A stretch of DNA of 64,000 bases from Actinomyces sp. oral taxon 170 str. F0386 (lineage in GTDB: Bacteria > Actinomycetota > Actinomycetes > Actinomycetales > Actinomycetaceae), in contig NZ_GL882538.1 of NCBI RefSeq assembly GCF_000195595.1, positions 203,267 through 267,266 on the forward strand, given 5' to 3'. Shown here one piece after another: positions 25,222 to 33,975 of the stretch. Below the pieces are notes generated by a model, which ran no database searches, was not told the DNA's origin, and was given only the letters and a program-made list of their open reading frames with translations. The position numbers and the translations under genes are program-made. The first letter of the stretch is position 1; the number at the start of each line of letters is the position of its first letter.

Positions 25222-26070
25222 ATGAGTATTCCGGTGGGGCTGTCGACTGCCTGCGTGGTTCCCGGCAGCGTTCCCGATACCTTCGCGATCGCCCAGGAGC
25301 TGGGTTACGACGGCGTCGAGATCATGGTCTGGAGCGAGAAGGCGTCCCAGGACGCCACCCGCCTGGCGTCCCTGGTGGAGAAGTTCGACCAGCCGGTGCT
25401 GGCGGTCCACGCCCCCACGCTGCTGGTGACCCGCGGAGTCTTCGGAGTGGACCCCTGGGACAAGGTGGACCGCTCCATCGAGCTGGCCCACTACCTCGAG
25501 GCTCCCACCGTGGTGCTGCACCCGCCCTTCTTCTGGCAGACCCGCTACGCGCGCTCCTTCATCGCCGGGGTCGCGCAGCGCGAGGCCACCACGGGCATCC
25601 ACCTGGCGGTGGAGAACATGTTCACCTGGCGGCCTCGCCACGCCCACTCCACACGTGACTTCCAGGCCTACTCGCCCACCTGGGACCCGGTGGGGCAGGG
25701 CTACAAGTCGGTGACGCTGGACATCTCCCACGCCGCCACCTCAGGCTCCGACGCCCTGGCCATGGCCCGCTCCCTGGGGCCGACCCTGCGCCATCTCCAC
25801 CTGACCGACGGCGTGCCCGGGCCCCTGGACGATCACCTGCTCCCCGGGCAGGGCAACCAGGACTGCGCCGGGGTCCTCAAGCACTTGGTCGCCACCGGCT
25901 TCGAGGCCGGCGGGGGACAGGTGGTCGTCGAGGTGACCACTCGGTCCATGACGGCCGCCCAGCGCCTCGAGGGGCTCGCCAGCGCGCTCGCCTTCGCCCG
26001 GGAGCACCTCGAGGGCGGGGAGCCGGCGCACATCCCCGAGCCGACCCGTAAGCGCTACCGTCGCGGCTGA
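25222..26070 (+). CDS. Sugar phosphate isomerase/epimerase-like TIM-barrel protein
   Basis: A 282-aa member of the AP-endonuclease-2 TIM-barrel superfamily. GVEIMVWS, the ENMFTWRP segment with a metal-ligand Glu, TLDISHAATSG and HLHLTDG supply the usual Glu/Asp/His metal-site residues. Such proteins isomerise or epimerise sugars or act as DNA endonucleases; the ENMF and LDISH segments favour an isomerase-like enzyme. It is 29 bp downstream of the stress-protein gene and may be co-transcribed. The substrate is unknown. Confidence 0.85.
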   Translation: MSIPVGLSTACVVPGSVPDTFAIAQELGYDGVEIMVWSEKASQDATRLASLVEKFDQPVLAVHAPTLLVTRGVFGVDPWDKVDRSIELAHYLEAPTVVLHPPFFWQTRYARSFIAGVAQREATTGIHLAVENMFTWRPRHAHSTRDFQAYSPTWDPVGQGYKSVTLDISHAATSGSDALAMARSLGPTLRHLHLTDGVPGPLDDHLLPGQGNQDCAGVLKHLVATGFEAGGGQVVVEVTTRSMTAAQRLEGLASALAFAREHLEGGEPAHIPEPTRKRYRRG

Positions 26071-26098
26071 GCCCTTGGCGAGCGGGCGCTCGCGGTTC

Positions 26099-27064
26099 TC
26101 AGCAGTGTGCGGGCTCGTGGTCGAGGTGTGAGACGGGCTCGATCTGGAGGGTCGCGTGCTGGATCCTGACTGGGAAGTGCTCGGCCACGCAGCCCTGCAG
26201 CCGGTCGAGGATCTCCTCGGTGTGGCCGTCGCGCAGGCACTCGTCGCGGACGACGACGTGCGCGGTCAGCACCGGCATCCCAGAGGCGACCGTCCAGGCG
26301 TGCAGGTCGTGGACCTCCTCGACGTGGTCGACCCCGAGCATGTGGGTGCGCACCTGTGCCAGATCCAGCTCCTTGGGAGTGAAGCCCATGAGGACGTGGC
26401 CCGCGGAGCGCAGCAGGGAGGCGGCCCGCGGCAGGATGAGCGCGGCGATGACGAGGGAGACCGCCGCGTCCGCACGGGTCCAGCCGGTGTATGCCACGAT
26501 GACTGCGGCGATGATGACGCCGACAGATCCCAGGGCGTCGTTGAGGACCTCCAGGAAGGCTGCGCGCATGTTGAGGTTGTCGCCGTGCCCGCCGGCCAGT
26601 ACCAGTAGCGCGATGACGTTGGCGACCAGCCCGATGACACCCATGACGAGCATGCCGGAGGCCTCGACCTGCGGGGGCTCTACGAGATTGTGGACCGCCT
26701 TGAAGGCCACGAGGACGCCGACGACGGCGAGCATGCCCGCCTGGAGTGCCGCCCCGATGACCTCGGCCCGGCGCATGCCCCAGGTGGAGCGGTCCGTGGC
26801 CGGCCGCGTGGACAGGTGCGCGGCCGTCAGCGCCATGACCAGGCCGGCGACGTCGGTGAGCATGTGCCCGGCGTCGGCCAGCAGTGCCAGTGAACCCGTC
26901 AGCAGCGCCGTGACGATCTCGGCCACCAGGACGGTGGCCGACAGGCACAGGGCGACCAGGAGCCGACCGCGCGAGGTACCGGCGCCGTGGCCGTGCGTGT
27001 GCCCGTGGGAGTGCTCGGAGGCGGGTGAGTGATCGTGGTGCGTGTGGCTGCGGGGGGTGCTCAC
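26099..27064 (-). CDS. Cation diffusion facilitator (zinc-type) metal exporter
   Basis: A 321-aa CDF protein with a histidine-rich N-terminus (HTHHDHSPASEHSHGHTHGH), about six membrane helices and a C-terminal cytoplasmic domain. ADAGHMLTD supplies the H-x3-D pair of the transport site in helix II. It exchanges zinc and similar divalent ions outwards for protons. Its GTG start overlaps the stop of the ArsR gene (GTGA), so the sensor and the exporter form one operon. Confidence 0.93.
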   Translation of the reverse strand: MSTPRSHTHHDHSPASEHSHGHTHGHGAGTSRGRLLVALCLSATVLVAEIVTALLTGSLALLADAGHMLTDVAGLVMALTAAHLSTRPATDRSTWGMRRAEVIGAALQAGMLAVVGVLVAFKAVHNLVEPPQVEASGMLVMGVIGLVANVIALLVLAGGHGDNLNMRAAFLEVLNDALGSVGVIIAAVIVAYTGWTRADAAVSLVIAALILPRAASLLRSAGHVLMGFTPKELDLAQVRTHMLGVDHVEEVHDLHAWTVASGMPVLTAHVVVRDECLRDGHTEEILDRLQGCVAEHFPVRIQHATLQIEPVSHLDHEPAHC

Positions 27065-27432
27065 GGCTGCTCCTTGTCCCGGCTCGAGGCATCGGCGGAG
27101 ATGATGGCGGCCAGGGACTCGGCCGCGGCCAGGACCTGCTCGATGGCCTCGGGGTTCTCGATCCGGCTGACGTTGGCCCGCCCGTGGGAGTGGCTGGATA
27201 TGAGACCGGCGCTGCGCAGGATCGCCAGGTGCTGGGAGACGGTCGACTGGGCCAGGCCCAGGTGCTCGGTCAGCTCCACCACCCGGTGCTCGCCGCCGTG
27301 GAGGTGGCGCAGGATCGCCAGGCGGGTGGCGTCCCCCAGGACATCGAGCAGGGAGGCCACGGTGGAGGCCTCGTGCACGGCGCCATGGTCCTGCGAGCGG
27401 TCCTCGGGGAGCAGCCCATGTTTCATCGTCAT
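27061..27432 (-). CDS. ArsR/SmtB-family metal-sensing repressor
   Basis: A 123-aa winged-helix repressor: DATRLAILRHLHGGEHRVVELTE and the recognition helix AQSTVSQHLAILRSAGLI at about 55-72. Being coupled to a CDF exporter, it most likely releases DNA when zinc or a related metal is in excess. The metal ligands are not certain; candidates are DHGAVH near the N-terminus and the SHSHG wing. An 18-bp palindrome overlaps its own start codon, which suits autoregulation of a leaderless mRNA. Confidence 0.92.
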   Translation of the reverse strand: MTMKHGLLPEDRSQDHGAVHEASTVASLLDVLGDATRLAILRHLHGGEHRVVELTEHLGLAQSTVSQHLAILRSAGLISSHSHGRANVSRIENPEAIEQVLAAAESLAAIISADASSRDKEQP

Positions 27433-27441
27433 ATGACGATG
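27424..27441. promoter_or_regulatory. Perfect 18-bp palindromic operator over the ArsR start codon
   Basis: CATCGTCATATGACGATG is its own reverse complement and includes the start codon of the repressor and the transcription start expected from the -10 box. Repressor bound here would block initiation directly. A second dyad, TATC-TATG-GATA, lies next to it at about 27443-27454. Confidence 0.75.
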
Positions 27442-27468
27442 CTATCTATGGATAACGATGACGTGCAA
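27439..27468 (-). promoter_or_regulatory. Leaderless promoter of the ArsR-CDF operon
   Basis: On the minus strand TTGCAC (27468-27463) and TAGCAT (27444-27439) are 18 bp apart; the -10 ends 6 nt before the ATG at 27432. There is no Shine-Dalgarno. Confidence 0.7.
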
Positions 27469-27528
27469 GGGTTATTGACCGACCTCGAACTGGTTTCACA
27501 CCGCCCACCCTGTCTCCTGACACATGAC

Positions 27529-27567
27529 GGTGCGGGCCGGCTGCCGCAGTGGCAACCGGCCCGCACC
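27529..27567 (-). terminator. Hairpin after the aminopeptidase P gene
   Basis: Twelve-bp perfect arms (GGTGCGGGCCGG and CCGGCCCGCACC) with a 15-nt loop that can itself pair partly, 35 bp past the end of the minus-strand peptidase gene. No clear T-tract. Confidence 0.65.
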
Positions 27568-27601
27568 GGGCTCGTGGCCGGGGAAGCGACCAAAGAAGCA
27601 G

Positions 27602-29242
27602 TCAGGCGATGAGACTGCTCACCCAGGCCTCGACCTCCTCCACAGTGCGGGGGACGTCCTGGGTGAGACGCTCCACGCCGCCGTCCTCGCGCACGATCAC
27701 GTCGTCCTCGATGCGCACACCGGTGCCCCGCATCTCGGCGGGCACCAGCAGGTCGTCCTGGCGGAAGTACAGTCCCGGCTCGATGGTGAAGCACATGCCC
27801 GGCTCGAGCTCGGCGTCCATGTACATCTCGCGGCGCGCCTGGGCGCAGTCGTGCACGTCCAGACCCAGGTGGTGGCTCGTCCCGTGCACCATCCAGCGCC
27901 GGTGGTACTGGCCCTCGGGGGCGAGTGAGTCGGCGGCGCTCACTCCCTCGGGCAGCATCCCCCACTCCTCCAGCCGGGCGGCGATCACCTCCATGGCGGC
28001 GGCGTGAACGTCCTTGAAACGGCAGCCGGGCGTGCCCGCCCGGGCGAAGGCGGCGTCGGCGGCGTCGAGAACCGCCTGGTAGATCCGGCGCTGCGCCTCG
28101 GTGAAGCGGCCGTCGACCGGGATCGTGCGGGTGACGTCGGCGGTGTAGAGGGAGTCGACCTCGACGCCGGCGTCCACCAGGACCAGCTGGCCGGGCTCGA
28201 CGGCGCCGTCGTTGTTGATCCAGTGCAACGTGTTGGCGTGATCGCCGGCCGCGGCGATCGTGTCGTAGCCCAGGCCGTTGCCCTCCTCGCGAGCCTTGGC
28301 CCCGAAGGCCCCCTCCAGGACCCGCTCGCCGCGCCAGTGGCCACGGGCCCTCGGGATGGAGCGGATGAGGTCGTCGAAGCCGGCCTTGGTGGCAGCGACG
28401 GCGGCGCGCAGCTGGTCGATCTCCCAGGGGTCCTTGATCAGGCGCAGCTCGCTGGCGGCCTCGGTCAGGCCGGCGTCGACCTCGGCAGCGGCCTGACCAG
28501 TCTCAAGCCCGACCTGCCGGCGGGTGGTGGTCACCAGGGCGGTCACGGACTCGTCGGCCTCCGCGACGACGCGCAGGTGGACCGCTCCGGGCCCCGCGTC
28601 CTTGGCCAGGGCGTCAGGCAGGGAGTCGATGTGGGCGCAGCGCATGCCGGTGGCCGACTCGACCTCCTCCAGGGAGGGACGTACTCCCACCCACAGCTCG
28701 CCGTAGCGAGGGTCGCCGTAGAACTCTCGGCTGGAGCGTGAGGCCCGAGGGCGGAAATAGAGGACCGCCTCGTGTGTCGGGGCGGCACCACCCACGTCAT
28801 CGGCGTTGTCCGGGGAGTCCGCGTCCTGGGCCGGCGAGGTGAGTGGGTCCAGGACGAGCACGGCGTCGGGCTCGAAGTCCGTGCCGGTCCCGGCCAGGTG
28901 GGCGAAGGCGCTGTGCGGTCGGAAGCGATAGTCGCAGTCGTTGTTGCGCACCTTGAGCGTGCCTGCGGGCAGCACCAGGCGCTCGCCGGGGAAGAGTCGC
29001 CCGAGGGCCTCGCGGCGGGCGGCCGCCCACGGAGCCGCCTCGCTGCGGGAGGGCAGTCCCTCGGGGCGAGGGCCCCAGCCCGAGCCGATGAAGTCTCTGA
29101 AGGCCTGGTTGTCGGGCTGTCGGGACCGGTTGGAGCCGCGCGCCGCCAGGGACTGGGGAACCTCACTCGAGGAGGTGGACGAGGAGGTGTCGTCGGACCG
29201 GTTGTCGTCTGCTGGGGAGATCGATGTCATAGGAGGCATCAT
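27602..29242 (-). CDS. Xaa-Pro aminopeptidase (aminopeptidase P, M24B)
   Basis: About 546 residues; it removes N-terminal residues preceding proline. The di-metal site is intact: two Asp in LVDAGVEVDSLYTADVTR, His in VHGTSHHLGLDVHD, Glu in FTIEPGLYF and Glu in GTGVRIEDDV. The N-terminal AMP_N domain follows a Ser/Asp-rich leader of about 60 residues. The start is uncertain: ATGs lie at 29242, 29239 and 29230 and a GTG at 29290, none with a strong ribosome-binding site. The insert near residue 140 (PDNADDVGG) lengthens the first domain. Confidence 0.9.
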   Translation of the reverse strand: MMPPMTSISPADDNRSDDTSSSTSSSEVPQSLAARGSNRSRQPDNQAFRDFIGSGWGPRPEGLPSRSEAAPWAAARREALGRLFPGERLVLPAGTLKVRNNDCDYRFRPHSAFAHLAGTGTDFEPDAVLVLDPLTSPAQDADSPDNADDVGGAAPTHEAVLYFRPRASRSSREFYGDPRYGELWVGVRPSLEEVESATGMRCAHIDSLPDALAKDAGPGAVHLRVVAEADESVTALVTTTRRQVGLETGQAAAEVDAGLTEAASELRLIKDPWEIDQLRAAVAATKAGFDDLIRSIPRARGHWRGERVLEGAFGAKAREEGNGLGYDTIAAAGDHANTLHWINNDGAVEPGQLVLVDAGVEVDSLYTADVTRTIPVDGRFTEAQRRIYQAVLDAADAAFARAGTPGCRFKDVHAAAMEVIAARLEEWGMLPEGVSAADSLAPEGQYHRRWMVHGTSHHLGLDVHDCAQARREMYMDAELEPGMCFTIEPGLYFRQDDLLVPAEMRGTGVRIEDDVIVREDGGVERLTQDVPRTVEEVEAWVSSLIA

Positions 29243-29299
29243 CCCACCGTCGACCCCCTGCTGGTGTGGAGAAGAGAACGTCAAGACCACCGACGTGGA

Positions 29300-30409
29300 T
29301 CAGCCCTGCTCGTCGGCCGGGAAGCGCACTCCCACCTGACGGCGGGCCTCCTCCAGTGCGGCGATCGCCGCCACCGAGCTGCTCAGTGGGTGAAGGTCGG
29401 ACTCGCGTGCTCCGGCGCGCACCAGACGGCAGACCTCGGCCAGCTCGTAGGCGAGCTGGCGGCCGGGCTGCTGCGCCTTGCGCTCCACTGACAGGTCCTC
29501 ATGAGCCTGCGCGTCCTCGCCCGCGCTCCTGTCTGCCGTCGGCCCGTGCAACTCGATGCACTCGGGCCACTGGCAGTCGTCGATGCTCAGCACGTCATGC
29601 TCCGCAGCGAAGGTCGACTCCGTCCCCGGGGAGGTCTTGGAGTGCAGGCAGACGACCTCCAATCCGGCATGCTCACCGGAGTCGTAGGACAGGATCACCG
29701 TCCCCCTCACGTCAGCACCGGAGTCGAGCAGCTCCCCCGTGGCCGTCACCCGGTCCGGCTCTCCGAACAGGTGGATCGCCAGACTTACGGGGTAGATCCC
29801 CAGGTCCATGAGGGAGCCGCCGCCCAGCGCAGGATCGAAGGCCGGTGGCAGCTGGCCGGCCCGATAGGCCTTCATCCGAGAGGAGAACTGCTCCTTGGAC
29901 AGCACCACCCGATGCAGCCGGCCCAGTCGCGGCAGGGCCTCGCGCAGCCGAGCCACGCCCGGCTCGAAGGCGGAGAGCCACCCCTCCATGAGGAAACGGT
30001 CGGCCCGCCCGGCTGCGTCCACCATGGCGTGGGCCTGGCCAGCCGTCAGCGCGAAGGGCTTCTCCACCAGAACATGGAGACCGCCCTCCAGCGCCGTGAT
30101 CGCATGCTCTGCGTGTAGGGAGTTGGGAGAGCCCACGTAGACGACGTCGATCGGGGCCTCGGAGTCCGGGCCGTGGGCCGCGAGCATCTCCTCGAGCGAT
30201 GCGCAGGCATGTGGGACTCCGTACTCCTCGGCGAAGGCGGTAGCGCGCTCACGGCGGGCGGAGGTGACGGCCACGATCTGGGCGGCCGGCTCGCGGGAGA
30301 CGGCCTCGGCGAACCATCGGGCGATGAATCCGGCCCCGATCACCCCGAAACGGACCGGGTGGTCGCCGAGGCTGGACGTGGTATCTGTCGTTCGGCTCAG
30401 GTCGCTCAT
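29300..30409 (-). CDS. Gfo/Idh/MocA-family oxidoreductase
   Basis: A 369-aa NAD(P)-dependent dehydrogenase. The dinucleotide motif VIGAGFIARWF lies near residue 22, VYVGSPNSLHAEHAITAL and HVLVEKPFALT (with the conserved EKP lysine) follow, and GGGSLMDLGIYPVSLAIHLFG belongs to the substrate domain. The start is the ATG at 30409. It is divergent from the PHP gene with only 36 bp between starts, so their promoters must overlap. The substrate, probably a sugar or cyclitol derivative, cannot be predicted. Confidence 0.9.
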   Translation of the reverse strand: MSDLSRTTDTTSSLGDHPVRFGVIGAGFIARWFAEAVSREPAAQIVAVTSARRERATAFAEEYGVPHACASLEEMLAAHGPDSEAPIDVVYVGSPNSLHAEHAITALEGGLHVLVEKPFALTAGQAHAMVDAAGRADRFLMEGWLSAFEPGVARLREALPRLGRLHRVVLSKEQFSSRMKAYRAGQLPPAFDPALGGGSLMDLGIYPVSLAIHLFGEPDRVTATGELLDSGADVRGTVILSYDSGEHAGLEVVCLHSKTSPGTESTFAAEHDVLSIDDCQWPECIELHGPTADRSAGEDAQAHEDLSVERKAQQPGRQLAYELAEVCRLVRAGARESDLHPLSSSVAAIAALEEARRQVGVRFPADEQG

Positions 30410-30433
30410 GTCGTCCAGTTTTCCATGCCTCCC

Positions 30434-30439
30434 TACACT
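30434..30439 (+). promoter_or_regulatory. -10 box of leaderless PHP-gene promoter
   Basis: TACACT ends 6 nt before the GTG at 30446. The position favours this GTG over the ATG at 30425, which lies upstream of the hexamer. Confidence 0.55.
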
Positions 30440-30445
30440 GTCCCA

Positions 30446-31291
30446 GTGCGCATCGACCCCCACACCCACTCGGCCTGCTCCGACGGCACTGACTCACCCG
30501 CCGAGCTCATGGCCCGGGCGGCCGGGTCCGGCCTCGACGTCGTCGGGCTGACCGACCACGACACCATGGCCGGCTGGGACGAGGCCGCCTCCGCCGTGCC
30601 GGTCACCGGCGTGACCCTCCTGCGCGGAACCGAGATCTCCTGCGCCGCAGACGGCATCACCCTTCACCTGCTGTCCTACCTGCACCGGGGGGACGACCAG
30701 GCCCTGAGCGAGGCCTTCGCTCATGCCCGCACCTCACGGGACACCCGTGCCCAGCGGATGGTCGAGCGCCTCAGCGAGGACTACCCGATCACCTGGGAGG
30801 ACGTCATCGTCCAGTCCTCCGGCGCCCACACGATCGGCCGACCCCACATCGCCGACGCCCTCGTCGCGGCCGGGTCCTTCCCCGATCGTGATGCCGCCTT
30901 CGCCGGGCCACTCGCCACCGGTTCCCCCTACTACGTCATCCACTGGGCACTGGACCCGGTCGAGGCCTGTCGCCTGGTGCGCGCTGCCGGCGGGGTCCCT
31001 GTGGCTGCCCACCCACGCGCCTCGTCCCGCCAGCGCCGTCTTGTGCCTGATGCGGTCTTCGCCGAGATGGCCGAGGCCGGACTGGCCGCCCTGGAGATGA
31101 ACCATCGAGACCAGACTCCCGAGCAGCGCGAGCAGGTTCGTGTCCTGGCTCGGCGCCTGGGGCTGGGGCTGTCAGGGGCCTCGGACTACCACGGCGCCGG
31201 CAAGCCCAACCGTTTGGGGGAGAACCTCATGCCGCCCGAGCTCCTGGAACGGATCGTCGACGAGGGCGTCCTCGACCTTGTCACTCCCTGA
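30446..31291 (+). CDS. PHP-domain phosphoesterase (TrpH/RNase AM-like)
   Basis: A 281-aa PHP protein. RIDPHTHSACSDG (first metal histidines and Asp), GLTDHDTMAG, GTEISC, later AHPRASSR and SGASDYHGAGK are the metal-binding motifs of the YciV/TrpH group, which includes 5'-3' exonuclease and 3',5'-nucleotide phosphatase activities. GTG at 30446 is preferred: the protein then begins MRIDPHTHS, matching the family, and the -10 box fits. An ATG 21 bp upstream is the alternative. Confidence 0.88.
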   Translation: MRIDPHTHSACSDGTDSPAELMARAAGSGLDVVGLTDHDTMAGWDEAASAVPVTGVTLLRGTEISCAADGITLHLLSYLHRGDDQALSEAFAHARTSRDTRAQRMVERLSEDYPITWEDVIVQSSGAHTIGRPHIADALVAAGSFPDRDAAFAGPLATGSPYYVIHWALDPVEACRLVRAAGGVPVAAHPRASSRQRRLVPDAVFAEMAEAGLAALEMNHRDQTPEQREQVRVLARRLGLGLSGASDYHGAGKPNRLGENLMPPELLERIVDEGVLDLVTP

Positions 31292-31335
31292 ACCACGTTC
31301 TGACTCCCGCCGATCGCCGGTGATAGAAAGCCACC

Positions 31336-31962
31336 ATGCAGTCCGTCTTCGAACCAGCGGTCTTCGCCACGACCTTCATGACGCTCCTGGTCATCCAGGA
31401 CCCTCTGGGAGCCATCCCGATCTTCCTGTCCCTGACCTCGCGGCAGAGCCCCGCCGAGCGCGCCGTCTCCGCGCGTCAGGCCACATTCGTCTCCTTCGGC
31501 GTCATCCTGGTGTTCGCGGTCTTCGGCCGCTACATCCTCAAGTTCCTGGGCATCTCAGTGCCCGCCCTCCAGGTGGCCGGCGGGCTGCTCCTACTGCTGG
31601 TAGCGCTCGAGCTGCTGACTGACAAGGCCGATGAGAGCCCCGATCCTGATGCCGTCACCTCCAACGCCGCCCTCGTCCCCCTGGGCACACCCCTGTTAGC
31701 AGGTCCAGGAGCGATCGTTGCGGCCATGGTCGCGGTGGACACCACCGGCGGCGGCGTGGCCGGATGGGTCTCCGTGACGGCGGCGATCGTCGGCACACAC
31801 ATCGCCATCTGGGTAGCCCTGCGCTTCTCCCTGGGCCTCAACCGGGTGCTGGGCACCTCCGGCATCCGGATCCTCACCAGGGTCATGGGACTGCTGCTGG
31901 CGGCGATCGCCGTCCAGATCATGGCCGACGGCGTCTTCGCCTTCCTGGCGACCCGCCTCTAA
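31336..31962 (+). CDS. MarC/YchE-family membrane protein
   Basis: A 208-aa integral membrane protein with about six hydrophobic segments. LLVIQDPLGAIPIFLSLT near the N-terminus and PLGTPLLAGPGAIVAAMV are MarC-family landmarks. The original link of MarC to antibiotic resistance was not sustained and the role remains unknown. Only AAAG precedes the ATG; TAGAAA sits 6 nt upstream, a poor leaderless -10. It is 44 bp downstream of the PHP gene. Confidence 0.88.
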   Translation: MQSVFEPAVFATTFMTLLVIQDPLGAIPIFLSLTSRQSPAERAVSARQATFVSFGVILVFAVFGRYILKFLGISVPALQVAGGLLLLLVALELLTDKADESPDPDAVTSNAALVPLGTPLLAGPGAIVAAMVAVDTTGGGVAGWVSVTAAIVGTHIAIWVALRFSLGLNRVLGTSGIRILTRVMGLLLAAIAVQIMADGVFAFLATRL

Positions 31963-32024
31963 CCCGGGCTGTCTGAGCCGGCCGGGCTCTCGTAGGACTC
32001 TCCGTCGCCGTGCGACAGTCCGGC

Positions 32025-33698
32025 CTACTCGCCGGCGGACCCGTCGGTGGCCCCGCCAATGGGGCGGCCCCCGCGAGTGCGCTTGCGGGTGCGCTTGCGC
32101 CGAGGCTTCGCCTCTCCCTCGGCCGAGCGCCGGGAGCGCGAGCGCTCACCGCGCTTGGTGTCCCTGCCGCCGCGACCCCGGCCGCGGTCTGCGCGCCCGC
32201 CCTGCCGGCCGGACTGCTTGTGCCCGCGTCTGCCGGTCTCGCCCAGGTCCTCGATCTCCTCGGCGTCCAGGCCCTCCAGGGTGCGCTTGTGACGGGGGAG
32301 GCGACCGGTGACCTTCTCGGGAATCGACAGGTCGGAGAAGAGGTGCTCGCTGGTGTGGTACGTCTCCACGGGCTCCTCGATGGGCAGGCCGAGAGCCTTG
32401 GCGATGATCCGCCAACGCGGCACGTCGTCCCAGTCGACGAAGGTGACCGCCGTGCCGGAGTTGCCGGCTCGGCCGGTGCGCCCGATGCGGTGGACGTAGA
32501 TCTTCTCGTCCTCAGGGCACTGGTAGTTGATGACGTGGGTGACGTCGTCGACGTCGATGCCGCGGGCGGCCACGTCGGTGGCCACGAGCACGTCCACCTT
32601 GTCGTTGCGGAAGGCGCGCAGCGCCTGCTCCCGGGCCCCCTGACCGAGGTCCCCGTGGAGCGCGGCGGTGGCGAAGCCGCGTGCGCGCAGGTCGTCGGCC
32701 ACCCGGGCCGCCGTGCGCTTGGTACGCGCGAAGATGATCGTGCGTCCGCGCCCCTCGGCCTGCAGGATCCGAGCGACGACCTCCACCTTGTTCATGGAGT
32801 GGGTGCGGTAGACGACCTGCTGAACGGTCTGGACGGTCATGCCCTCATCACCCGGGTCCTGGGCGCGGATGTGGGTCGGACGAGTCATGTAACGGCGCGC
32901 CAGGGTCACCACGGCACCGGGCATCGTGGCGCTGAACAGCATCGTGTGCCGATCGGCTCGGGTGCGGGCCAGGATCTTCTCCACGTCCGGCAGGAAGCCC
33001 AGGTCCAGCATCTCATCGGCCTCGTCCAGGACGACGGTGGTGACGTGGGTCAGGTCCAGGACACCACGGTCCATGAGGTCGATGAGACGGCCCGGCGTTC
33101 CCACGACCACCTCGGCGCCCCGCTCGAGATCCTCGATCTGTGGCTCGTAGGCGCGTCCGCCGTAGACCTGGACGATGCGCACGGTGCGCTTGGCGGCGGC
33201 GGTGGACAGCTCCTCGGCGACCTGCTTGGCGAGCTCGCGGGTGGGCAGGATGACCAGGCCCTGGGGGCTGCCGGAGGCGGGGTCCTCGTCCCAACCCTCC
33301 TCCCCGGGGCCCAGGGTGTCCATGAGCAGAGGGATGCCGAAGCCCAGGGTCTTGCCGGTACCGGTCTTGGCCTGCCCGATGATGTCCTGCCCCTCGAGGG
33401 CCACCGGCAGGGTGAGCGCCTGGATGGGGAAGGGATGGGTGATGCCCTTGGCGGCCAGGGCCTCGCAGATCTCCGGTTCGACGCCGAAGTCGGCGAAGGT
33501 CTTCCGCGTCAGGTCGGTCTGGTCGCCCTCGTCGGTGATGTCGGGAGTGGCCTCGTCCAGGACGGGGGCGTGGGCGCCGGCCGTCTCGATGATCCCGGAG
33601 GCGAAGGCGGGAGTGCCGGTGCCTGAGGTGATGGTCTGCTCGTCTGTGGAGTTGTGGCTGGGCTCGACGGCGTCGGCCCCGTGCTGCTCGTTGCTCAC
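32025..33698 (-). CDS. DEAD-box ATP-dependent RNA helicase
   Basis: A 557-aa helicase. After an acidic N-terminal extension (1-65) come the Q motif (PIQALTLPVAL), Walker A AKTGTGKT at 110-117, VLDEADEM, FSATMP and HRIGRTGRAG. The C-terminal 85 residues are a very basic Arg/Gly/Lys tail typical of RNA-binding extensions. It probably unwinds structured RNA in ribosome assembly, decay or cold adaptation. The neighbouring ferritin-like gene is divergent, an arrangement I recall for the rhlE region of mycobacteria. Confidence 0.93.
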   Translation of the reverse strand: MSNEQHGADAVEPSHNSTDEQTITSGTGTPAFASGIIETAGAHAPVLDEATPDITDEGDQTDLTRKTFADFGVEPEICEALAAKGITHPFPIQALTLPVALEGQDIIGQAKTGTGKTLGFGIPLLMDTLGPGEEGWDEDPASGSPQGLVILPTRELAKQVAEELSTAAAKRTVRIVQVYGGRAYEPQIEDLERGAEVVVGTPGRLIDLMDRGVLDLTHVTTVVLDEADEMLDLGFLPDVEKILARTRADRHTMLFSATMPGAVVTLARRYMTRPTHIRAQDPGDEGMTVQTVQQVVYRTHSMNKVEVVARILQAEGRGRTIIFARTKRTAARVADDLRARGFATAALHGDLGQGAREQALRAFRNDKVDVLVATDVAARGIDVDDVTHVINYQCPEDEKIYVHRIGRTGRAGNSGTAVTFVDWDDVPRWRIIAKALGLPIEEPVETYHTSEHLFSDLSIPEKVTGRLPRHKRTLEGLDAEEIEDLGETGRRGHKQSGRQGGRADRGRGRGGRDTKRGERSRSRRSAEGEAKPRRKRTRKRTRGGRPIGGATDGSAGE

Positions 33699-33962
33699 GA
33701 GGTTCCTTAAGTCTTCTGATCAGGTTGTTCCGGTCCGGCGTATCCGTCGCTCGCGCGTACAGCTCTAGGGCGCGCTGCGTGGGTGTTGGCGCCGTCGGGG
33801 TGGCAGCCGATCGCGAGTCATATCTGAGTCCATCTGACGACCGGGCAACCGTGGACGCCGTCAGCGTAGCGGGAAAACCTCATGATGGCCTCCCTTGGTG
33901 AGGAAACGTGCCGCGGGCGTGGCTGATGTCACGGCGTCGCTTCGCGCATGGCGCGATCTGGA

Positions 33963-33968
33963 TACGAT
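33963..33968 (+). promoter_or_regulatory. -10 box of leaderless ferritin-like gene promoter
   Basis: TACGAT ends 7 nt before the ATG at 33976; TTCGCG at 33941-33946 is a weak -35. The rest of the 277-bp divergent gap shows nothing I can name. Confidence 0.5.
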
Positions 33969-33975
33969 GGGGCCC

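Noticed and set aside
32010-33626. 538-codon plus-strand frame opposite the DEAD-box helicase
   Set aside because: No recognisable domain and the codon pattern of a complement strand; helicase motifs are all on the minus strand.
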